A stretch of 14,267 nucleotides of DNA from JBDSEG01 sp039920165 (GTDB lineage Bacteria > Pseudomonadota > Gammaproteobacteria > Burkholderiales > Burkholderiaceae_C): NCBI GenBank assembly GCA_039920165.1, contig JBDSEG010000203.1, forward strand, positions 1-14,267, read 5' to 3'. Both the position numbers and the translations under genes were made by a program. The notes beneath the pieces were generated by a model, which did no database searches, was not told the DNA's origin, and was given only the letters and a program-made list of their open reading frames with translations. Numbering within the stretch: position 1 is the first letter of the stretch; each line of letters begins with the position of its first letter. Positions 9,078-14,267 of this stretch are shown piece after piece.

Positions 9078-10829
9078 ATGCGCCTGCCCAACCTGCTAGC
9101 AACGCCCCGCGGGCGCCTGGTCGCCTTCTTCTTCCTCTACGCCACCGAAGGACTTCCCCTCGGCTTCGCCGCCACCGCGGTCGCGACGCAATTGCGCCGG
9201 CAGGACGTGGGCCCGGCCGAGATTGGTGCCTTCGTCGGATCGTTCTATCTGCCCTGGGCCTTCAAGTGGGCGTTCGGCCCGGTGATCGATGTCTTCATGG
9301 TGCGGCGCTGGGGCCATCGGCGCGGCTGGATCCTGCTCACCCAGACGCTGATGGCGCTGACGCTGCTGTCGACGGTGCTGCTCAAGCTGCCCGAGCAGCT
9401 CGCCCTGTTCACCATCGTCCTGCTCGTGCACAACACCTTCGGCGCGATGCAGGACGTGGCGATCGATGCGCTCGCGGTGTCGGTGCTCGAGGAGCACGAG
9501 CGCGGCCTCGCGAACGGCGTGATGTTCGGCGGCGCGGCTTTCGGGATGATGGTCGGCGGCAGCGGCGTGCTATTCCTGTCGGCCTATACCGGCTTCCAGG
9601 CGACCTTCTGGTTCGTCGCGGCCTGCATCATGGCGGTCGCCGCGCTGGTCGTGCTGCCGATGCGCGAAGCGCCGTCCCCGATCCTCGCGATCGTGGCGGG
9701 TTCCAAGCTCGCGACCGCGGGGCGGCGCATGCGCGTCTTCGCGGTCGATGCGTTCCGCTCGTTCCTCGGCTCGCGCGGCGCCTTCACCGGGCTGTTCTAT
9801 GCGCTGCTCCCGCCGAGTGCGATGTGCCTGGGCCTGGCGCTGCAGTCGAATCTCGCGGTCGAACTCGGCATGGACGACGACCAGGTCGCCTGGATGAATC
9901 TGTGGTCGTCGCTCATCAACGCGCTGTGCTGCGTGCTGGGCGGCTGGCTGTCCGACCGCTTCGGCCGGCGCCGCACGCTCTTTATCTTCGTCGCGCTGAT
10001 GAGCGTTCCGGTGCTGTATATGGCGTACGAGCTGCAGCGCTTCGGGTGGATCATGCCGGTCAGCATCAATGCAGCGAACCGGCCGGCGGTGCCGGCCGCG
10101 CTGCTGCTCGCGTTCTGGATCGCGACCATGGTCTACAACGCCTTCAACGGCCTGATGTACGGCATCCACACCGCCTTGCTGATGGACGTCACCAACCCCA
10201 AGGTCGCTGCAACCCAGTTCACCGCCTACATGGCGATGATGAACCTCGCCATCTCTTATTCGGCGACCTGGCAAGGCATCGCGATCGAGGCCTGGGGCTA
10301 TCCGAAGACAATGCTGTTCGATGCGATCTTCGGGCTCGTCGCCCTCGCGCTGCTGCCCTTCATCCAGCCGGTCGCGGGCGAGCCGGGGCGGGTCGACGGT
10401 GCCGCGCCGCAGCGCGCGCGTCGACTCGCCGCGGTGCTGGGCATCGCGTGCCTGGCCTGGATTCCATATCGCCTCAACCACGATGCGCTGGGGGCGGCGC
10501 AGCCGATTGCCGGCACCCTCTTCACGCTCATCTTCGTCGGCTCGGCGCTCTTTCTGTTGGCCGGCGGCGCGCTGCTCGGCGGCTCGGCCCGGCGGCTGTC
10601 GCGCCTGGGCGCATGGATCGCGCCGCTGCTGCTGCTGATGCACCTGCGCTACCACGTCAACAGCATGGCCGGTTGGTTCGGCGGCGGTGCCGGTTTCCTG
10701 CGCGCGGCGGAATTCCTGCTGCTGGCCGTTCCAATGCTCGGCGGGATGGTGATGCTCGCCCTGGCGGTACGGCCGTGGAATGAACTGCGCGGCGAGCCCG
10801 TGTTGCCCGCCGGCGCCGTCACGGCCTGA
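9078..10829 (+). CDS. MFS permease, AmpG/FptX-like, with a C-terminal membrane extension
   Basis: A 583-residue inner-membrane transporter of the major facilitator superfamily. Hydrophobic segments run through the protein, starting at about residues 14-37. FYLPWAFKWAFGPVID (56-71) and MQDVAIDALAVSVL (124-137) are the signatures of the AmpG/acetyl-CoA transporter/siderophore-permease (RhtX/FptX) branch. GGWLSDRFGRR (288-298) is the MFS loop motif in the second half. After about residue 430, where 12-helix members end, a basic linker leads to roughly 150 more residues with about four further hydrophobic segments, so the total is near 16, more than the 14 of E. coli AmpG. The ATG at 9078 is the only sensible start, but the GAGG before it is 11 bases away. 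The gene is divergent from the aryl-acid ligase. Candidate cargoes are muropeptides, an aryl-capped siderophore or an aromatic acid; none is proven. Confidence 0.85.
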   Translation: MRLPNLLATPRGRLVAFFFLYATEGLPLGFAATAVATQLRRQDVGPAEIGAFVGSFYLPWAFKWAFGPVIDVFMVRRWGHRRGWILLTQTLMALTLLSTVLLKLPEQLALFTIVLLVHNTFGAMQDVAIDALAVSVLEEHERGLANGVMFGGAAFGMMVGGSGVLFLSAYTGFQATFWFVAACIMAVAALVVLPMREAPSPILAIVAGSKLATAGRRMRVFAVDAFRSFLGSRGAFTGLFYALLPPSAMCLGLALQSNLAVELGMDDDQVAWMNLWSSLINALCCVLGGWLSDRFGRRRTLFIFVALMSVPVLYMAYELQRFGWIMPVSINAANRPAVPAALLLAFWIATMVYNAFNGLMYGIHTALLMDVTNPKVAATQFTAYMAMMNLAISYSATWQGIAIEAWGYPKTMLFDAIFGLVALALLPFIQPVAGEPGRVDGAAPQRARRLAAVLGIACLAWIPYRLNHDALGAAQPIAGTLFTLIFVGSALFLLAGGALLGGSARRLSRLGAWIAPLLLLMHLRYHVNSMAGWFGGGAGFLRAAEFLLLAVPMLGGMVMLALAVRPWNELRGEPVLPAGAVTA

Positions 10830-10855
10830 AATATGCGCAGGAGCGCTCTCGAGAA

Positions 10856-10971
10856 TTTTCTTCGCGTTCTTTGCGTTCCTTTGCGTACCTAGCGGTAACG
10901 CGGGTGTTCACTGCCGAGGCAGGACAAATTTCCACCGTCAAGAACGCAAGGACGCGAAAGACGCAAAGGAG
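10856..10971. repeat. Imperfect inverted repeat with TTTGCGTTC-type subrepeats
   Basis: The left arm (about 10858-10898) is built of repeats of the type TTCGCGTTC, TTTGCGTTC and TTTGCGTAC followed by AGCGGTAA. The right arm (about 10933-10971) carries the complement, CCACCGTCAAGAACGCAAGG followed by ACGCGAAAG and ACGCAAAGG. By eye about three quarters of the positions pair, with one- or two-base slips, around a spacer of about 35 bases. It fills the gap between two convergent genes, so it could form a long hairpin in both transcripts and act as a bidirectional terminator or mRNA-end stabiliser. Similar CTTTGCGTTC-rich intergenic elements are, from memory, dispersed in many proteobacterial genomes. 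Confidence 0.7.
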
Positions 10972-11011
10972 TTCAAGTCGAGACTTCGCGGTCATGAAAT
11001 CATCTCTCCGC

Positions 11012-11431
11012 TCATTCGCACAGCAGGCGAATATCGTCCGGAACCGGCAGCGCGCGCAGCCTGTCCGGGTCGTCGGCGTCGCGCCGCACGAAGGCGCGCG
11101 TCTCACGGCCCTCGCACAGCAGGTCGTCGTCGCGCATCACGCGGTGCAGTTGCACGAAGACCTTGGCGCGCCACTCCTCGACATGGGTATGGATCGTCAG
11201 CGTCTGCGCATAGGTCGCGGGCTTGAGGAAGCGGGTATTGATCTCGAGCAGCGGCGTGCCGACGATGCCGCGCGTCTTCACCAATTCGCGCCACGGCGGC
11301 ACGCCGCACTGCATGAAGAACGACAGCGAGGCCGAATCCATCCAGCGCGAGAAATTGGGAAAAAAGACGATGCCCGCCGGATCGCAGTCGCCGAACTGCA
11401 CGTCGACCCGGAACTGCGTCGTGCGCGGCAT
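11012..11431 (-). CDS. 4-hydroxybenzoyl-CoA thioesterase-type enzyme (4HBT hotdog fold)
   Basis: A 139-residue cytoplasmic hotdog-fold thioesterase that hydrolyses an acyl- or aryl-CoA to the free acid. FGDCDPAGIVFFPN (13-26) is the active-site block, and its Asp17 coincides in number with the catalytic Asp17 of the Pseudomonas 4-hydroxybenzoyl-CoA thioesterase. CGVPPWRELVKTRGIVGTP (42-60), the VEEWRAKVFVQ segment and the LRALPVPDDIRLLC end also match that enzyme as I remember it, and the length is nearly the same (141). Together these favour an aromatic CoA ester over a short fatty acyl-CoA, without proving it. The ATG at 11431 shares its A with the TGA of the upstream gene (TGATG), so translation is coupled to the ModA-like protein. 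It is the last gene of the operon, and the inverted repeat lies just downstream. Confidence 0.9.
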   Translation of the reverse strand: MPRTTQFRVDVQFGDCDPAGIVFFPNFSRWMDSASLSFFMQCGVPPWRELVKTRGIVGTPLLEINTRFLKPATYAQTLTIHTHVEEWRAKVFVQLHRVMRDDDLLCEGRETRAFVRRDADDPDRLRALPVPDDIRLLCE

Positions 11432-12144
11432 CAGAAGTCCTTCTCGGGCCCGATGCCGCAGCGCTCACGCAGCACCGCCTGTTCGGCGCCGGTCATGAGG
11501 TCGACCAGGCGCTGCGCGCCGGCCGGGTCGGCGGTGCCGGGACCGAGGCAAGCCGAATAGACCGTGGCGAGTTCGAATTCCCCGCGCAACGGGCCGGCGT
11601 AGTCAACACCCGGCGTGGCGAGGATCTCGCTCGCCTGGGTGCAGCCGAGCGCACCGGCCACGCCGTCGTCGGCGAGCGCGCGCATGCTCGCCGCGCCGTT
11701 CGCGAAGTTGCGGATGCGCCCCGTCATGGCGCTGCGCACGCCGAGCCGGTCGAGCACCGAGGCGACATGCAGCCCGGCGGTCGCGCGCTGCGGGTCGGGA
11801 AAATAGAACGCCGGCGCGGCAAGCAGCGCGGCCCGCAGCGCGTCGACGGTCGAGGTATCGGGATGCGATTCGCCGTGGCGAATCGCCAAGCCCGTGCGCA
11901 CCCGGCCGATCGGCAGCACGTCACCGCGCGGCAGATCGCCGTTCGCCTGCAGATCGACCAGCATGGCGTGAGTCGCGACCATCACGTCGCAGGGAGCGCC
12001 TTCGCGCAAGGCTTCGCGCAGCGCACCGACCGCACCGAAGCGGCCGTGCAGCACGCAGCCGCTCGCCCGCTCGAAGTCAGCCTGCAACGCGGCGACCAGG
12101 CCCTGTACCGCGCCGGCGCACAGAAGATGGAGATCGGCTTTCAC
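11431..12144 (-). CDS. ModA-like substrate-binding protein without signal peptide
   Basis: A 237-residue type 2 periplasmic-binding-protein fold of the ModA-like (SBP_bac_11) kind. DLHLLCAGAVQGLVAALQ (4-21) matches the first strand and helix of mature ModA-type proteins, followed by GRFGAVGALREAL, APCDVMVATHAML (50-62), the hinge block YFPDPQRATAGLHVASVL (114-131), and GALGCTQASEIL (164-175). The GTG at 12144 is the plausible start: it lies ten bases after the stop of the receptor gene, with GGTGG just ahead. Longer frames only run back into that receptor gene. The protein therefore lacks a leader peptide and should stay in the cytoplasm unless the start is wrong. It overlaps the thioesterase gene by one base. 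A cytoplasmic solute sensor, a chaperone-like binder or a degenerate transport protein are all possible. Molybdate as ligand is not implied. No ABC permease or ATPase gene is nearby. Confidence 0.8.
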   Translation of the reverse strand: MKADLHLLCAGAVQGLVAALQADFERASGCVLHGRFGAVGALREALREGAPCDVMVATHAMLVDLQANGDLPRGDVLPIGRVRTGLAIRHGESHPDTSTVDALRAALLAAPAFYFPDPQRATAGLHVASVLDRLGVRSAMTGRIRNFANGAASMRALADDGVAGALGCTQASEILATPGVDYAGPLRGEFELATVYSACLGPGTADPAGAQRLVDLMTGAEQAVLRERCGIGPEKDF

Positions 12145-12154
12145 TGCACCACCG

Positions 12155-13165
12155 TCACTGGTCGACCTTGGCGCCCGACACCTTGACGATATGCGCCCAC
12201 TTGGCGATGTCGTCGGTGATGTAGCGGCCGAACTCGTCGACGCCCATCGCCATCGGCGTCGCGCCCTGCGCCTTCCAGGCTTTGACGACCTCGGGATTGG
12301 CGACGATCTTGCCGACCTCGGCATTCAACCGCGCGACGATGGCGGGCGGCGTGGCCTTGGGCGCCATCAGGCCGAGCCAGATCGTCGCCTCGTATTTCGG
12401 CACCCCGGCTTCGGCGACGGTGGGCACGTCGGGCATGACGCTCGAGCGCGTCAGGCCCGTCGTGCCGAGCGCCCTCACCTTGGCCGACTTGACATGCTCG
12501 CTCATGGTCGGTACCGCGTCGAACATCATGTCGACCTGGCCGCCGAGCACATCGGTGCGCGCGCCGGCGCTGCCCTTGTACGGGATGTGCAGGATGGATA
12601 CGCCGGCCATCGCCTTGAAGAGCTCGCCGGCCATGTGGTACGGCGTTCCCGGACCCGACGACGCATAGCTCAGGCCACCCGGCTTGGCCTTGGCGAGCTT
12701 GAGCAGACCGGCGAGGTCGCTCGCTGGCAGATCGCCCCGGACCACCAGCACCAGATCCGAATAGTTGATCGGCGCGATCGGCGCGAAATCGCGCATCAGG
12801 ACGAACGGCTTGTTCGGGATCAGCGATTCGTTCACCGTGTGGGTGTTCGACATCAGCAGCAGCGTATAGCCGTCGGGCGCGGACTTGGCGACCGCATCGG
12901 TGCCGATGATGGCGCCGGCACCGGGACGGTTGTCGACCACGAAGGTCTGGCCCATCGTCTCCTGCAGACGGGTTGCGATGAAGCGCGCGTAGATGTCGGC
13001 CGGACCGCCGGCGGCGAACGGCACGATGATGCGTACCGGCTTGCTCGGATAGTCCTGAGCCTGCGCGGCCGGCGCGGCGAAGGTGGCGGCGATTCCGAAT
13101 GCGGCGAGCGCGGCAAGCGCTCGCCAGATGCTTCGGCGCGGCACGGATGCGGGCAGGGTATTCAT
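12155..13165 (-). CDS. Bug/TctC-family periplasmic solute receptor (second copy)
   Basis: A 336-residue receptor of the tripartite tricarboxylate transporter family. The signal peptide has PRRSIWRAL, a long Ala-rich core and the cleavage site AQA/QDYP after Ala36. The mature blocks are VRIIVPFAAGGPADIYAR (44-61), DNRPGAGAIIGTDAVAKS (78-95), SYASSGPGTPYHMAGELF (166-183) and IPYKGSAGARTDVLGGQ (194-210). The length is usual for the family. The ATG at 13165 is chosen because GAGGAG lies nine bases upstream; a TTG at 13174 touches that site and cannot be the start. It is the first gene of a three-gene operon with the ModA-like protein and the thioesterase, and is divergent from the FAH-family gene. 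The ligand is unknown; the enzymes around it suggest an organic, perhaps aromatic, acid. Confidence 0.94.
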   Translation of the reverse strand: MNTLPASVPRRSIWRALAALAAFGIAATFAAPAAQAQDYPSKPVRIIVPFAAGGPADIYARFIATRLQETMGQTFVVDNRPGAGAIIGTDAVAKSAPDGYTLLLMSNTHTVNESLIPNKPFVLMRDFAPIAPINYSDLVLVVRGDLPASDLAGLLKLAKAKPGGLSYASSGPGTPYHMAGELFKAMAGVSILHIPYKGSAGARTDVLGGQVDMMFDAVPTMSEHVKSAKVRALGTTGLTRSSVMPDVPTVAEAGVPKYEATIWLGLMAPKATPPAIVARLNAEVGKIVANPEVVKAWKAQGATPMAMGVDEFGRYITDDIAKWAHIVKVSGAKVDQ

Positions 13166-13174
13166 GCGGTGCAA

Positions 13175-13180
13175 CTCCTC
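13175..13180 (-). promoter_or_regulatory. Ribosome-binding site of the second Bug receptor
   Basis: GAGGAG on the minus strand stands nine bases before the ATG at 13165. It excludes the near-cognate TTG at 13174, which directly adjoins it. Confidence 0.8.
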
Positions 13181-13182
13181 GG

Positions 13183-13193
13183 GTCACGGTGAC
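13183..13193. promoter_or_regulatory. Interrupted palindrome in a divergent control region
   Basis: GTCAC-G-GTGAC is a perfect five-base inverted repeat around a single base, in the 73-base gap between the leftward receptor operon and the rightward FAH operon. Its place just upstream of the left ribosome-binding site suits a dimeric repressor that could act on both promoters. CATAAA at 13215-13220 might be a -10 element for the right operon, but no matching -35 was found. Eleven bases can also arise by chance. Confidence 0.3.
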
Positions 13194-13238
13194 GCAGTTA
13201 GGATGGCGCCCGTTCATAAACGCCAGGACGCGCTCCTC

Positions 13239-14111
13239 ATGCGAATCGCCACATTTCAACACGCGGGCCGACGCCACGTCGGCCGGGTTTCCGATGACGG
13301 CGCGAGCGTCCAGCCGTTTGAACTCGATGCCGCTGCAGCGCAGCGCGGGGCGCTCGCGCTGATCGAAGCCGCGGCCCGCGGCGAACCGCCTCCGGCCGCG
13401 AGCGGCGTCGCGCTGCCAATGGCATCGGTGCGGCTCGAGGCGCCGCTGCCGCTGCCGCGCCGCAACCTCTTCTGCGTCGGGCGCAACTATCACGCGCACG
13501 CGAAGGAGCTGTCGGCGAGCGTGTTCAAAGACAACGCGCCCGACCCGAACGCCTGGCCGATCGTTTTCAGCAAGGTGCCCGAGACCGTGATCGGTCCGAC
13601 CGACGAGGTCCTGCTGCCGGGCAACGACGTTTCGAGCCAGATCGACTACGAGGCCGAGCTGACGATCGTGATTGGCAAGGCCGGCCGCAACATCACGCGC
13701 GGCGAAGCGCTCGGCCATGTGTACGGCTACACCATCGTCAACGACGTGACCGCGCGCGACGTGCAGATGCGCCACCAGCAATGGGACCTCGGCAAGTCGT
13801 TCGACACCTTCTGCCCGATGGGGCCGTGGGTCGCAAGCGCCGACCACTTCGATGCCCACCACGCGCAGGTGCGCTGCACCGTGAACGGCGAAAGGCGCCA
13901 GGACGCCAACACCGCCGATTTCATCTTCGACATCCCGACCCTCATCGAGACCTGTTCGCGCGGCATCACGCTGTATCCCGGTGACCTCATCGCCACCGGC
14001 ACGCCGGCCGGCGTGGGCATGGGTATGAACCCGCCGCGCTGGCTGAAAAAGGGCGACGTGGTGCGGGTCGAGGTCGACGGCCTCGGCGCGATCGAAAACC
14101 GCTTCGTCTGA
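13239..14111 (+). CDS. Fumarylacetoacetate hydrolase-family enzyme
   Basis: A 290-residue protein with a short N-terminal domain (about 1-70) and the FAH catalytic fold. FCVGRNYHAHAKE (78-90) begins the core. The divalent-metal ligands expected for the family are Glu138 and Glu140 in IDYEAELTIVIGK, and Asp169 in YTIVNDVTARDVQ. Lys186 in LGKSFDTFCPMGPW and TGTPAGVGMG (253-262) complete the active-site region. Members cleave C-C bonds of acylpyruvates such as fumarylpyruvate, hydrate or decarboxylate 2-oxo-dienoates, or hydrolyse diketo sugar acids, so the exact reaction is open. It is probably cytoplasmic. The ATG at 13239 opens with MRIATFQHAGRRHVG, typical of the family, with a modest AGGA ten bases upstream. 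A third Bug receptor follows after 30 bases, almost certainly in the same operon. Confidence 0.9.
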   Translation: MRIATFQHAGRRHVGRVSDDGASVQPFELDAAAAQRGALALIEAAARGEPPPAASGVALPMASVRLEAPLPLPRRNLFCVGRNYHAHAKELSASVFKDNAPDPNAWPIVFSKVPETVIGPTDEVLLPGNDVSSQIDYEAELTIVIGKAGRNITRGEALGHVYGYTIVNDVTARDVQMRHQQWDLGKSFDTFCPMGPWVASADHFDAHHAQVRCTVNGERRQDANTADFIFDIPTLIETCSRGITLYPGDLIATGTPAGVGMGMNPPRWLKKGDVVRVEVDGLGAIENRFV

Positions 14112-14141
14112 CAACGATTTATCTGCTGTAAAGGATTCCAC

Positions 14142-14267
14142 ATGGCTTCGAAAGTCCCCTTCCGTTCACTCCTCCTTGCCGGCGTCGCTGCCCTCGGCCT
14201 TGCCGGCGCCGCGCAGGCCCAGTCCTCCTGGCCCGACAAGCCCATCACCATGATCGTGCCGTTCCCG
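14142..14267 (+). CDS. Bug/TctC-family periplasmic solute receptor (third copy, cut by window end)
   Basis: Only the first 42 codons are present and the frame is open at the window edge. The start is strong: AAAGGA ends six bases before the ATG. The product begins MASKVPFRSLLLAGVAALGL, then AGAAQA/QSSWP, a classic export signal with cleavage after an Ala-Gln-Ala site. The mature start, SWPDKPITMIVPFP, is the first strand and ligand loop of Bug receptors and parallels the other two copies (TAPVRIVVGFP and SKPVRIIVPFA). It follows the FAH-family gene by 30 bases. Confidence 0.87.
   Translation, partial: MASKVPFRSLLLAGVAALGLAGAAQAQSSWPDKPITMIVPFP

Noticed and set aside
6932..10783. Open frame of 1283 codons on the plus strand
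   Set aside because: It runs antisense through the aryl-acid ligase and then out of frame through the MFS gene. Its product is rich in Arg, His and Ala with no domain motifs. It is a product of GC-biased codon use, and the two overlapped genes have complete family motifs.
11431..12144. Calling the ModA-like protein a molybdate transporter component
   Set aside because: There is no signal peptide and no ModB/ModC neighbour, and ligand residues for molybdate cannot be assigned by eye.
12141..14141. Open frame of 666 codons on the minus strand
   Set aside because: It lies antisense to the FAH-family gene and out of frame over the second Bug receptor. It has no recognisable domain, and both real genes are clear.

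Overview
The window is GC-rich bacterial chromosome, tightly packed and with strong GC bias at third codon positions, so long open frames also appear antisense to the real genes. It carries three periplasmic Bug/TctC-family solute receptors (the third cut off by the window end) and no TctA/TctB membrane partners. Expanded sets of orphan Bug receptors are a hallmark of Burkholderiales (Betaproteobacteria), and the enzymes fit a metabolically versatile soil or water member of that order. The genus cannot be named from this sequence. I see no rRNA, tRNA, CRISPR array, insertion sequence, integrase or phage gene.

Layout: (1) 1-307 holds a rho-independent terminator of an upstream gene and the leader of an aldo/keto reductase (308-1303, +). 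(2) 1510-6925 is a divergent locus. A 1002-residue FAD plus Fe-S 2-hydroxyacid dehydrogenase is read leftward. A serine-glyoxylate-type aminotransferase and a Bug receptor are read rightward as an operon. (3) 6926-7327 is a gene-free gap between convergent genes. (4) 7328-10829 is a second divergent pair: an EntE/DhbE-like aryl-acid adenylating ligase (-) and an AmpG/FptX-like MFS permease (+). (5) 10830-11011 holds an imperfect inverted repeat between convergent genes. (6) 11012-13165 (-) is a compact operon of a Bug receptor, a ModA-like binding protein without a signal peptide, and a 4-hydroxybenzoyl-CoA-type thioesterase; the last two overlap by one base. (7) 13239-14267 (+), divergent from it, encodes a fumarylacetoacetate hydrolase-family enzyme followed by the third Bug receptor.

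How the genes may work together (inference): each Bug receptor sits beside enzymes acting on small organic acids, which suggests capture of carboxylates followed by catabolism. The aminotransferase locus points to 2-hydroxyacid/glyoxylate metabolism. The aryl-acid ligase, hydroxybenzoyl-CoA-type thioesterase and FAH-family hydrolase could be parts of a CoA-dependent route for hydroxylated benzoates, but the ring hydroxylase and ring-cleavage dioxygenase such a route needs are not in the window.

The most unusual points are the cytoplasmic-looking ModA-like protein translationally coupled to a thioesterase, the siderophore-type ligase divergent from an AmpG/FptX-like permease with an extra membrane region, and the dispersed-repeat-like hairpin at 10856-10971. 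I did not find a clearly new multi-gene defence or mobile system.
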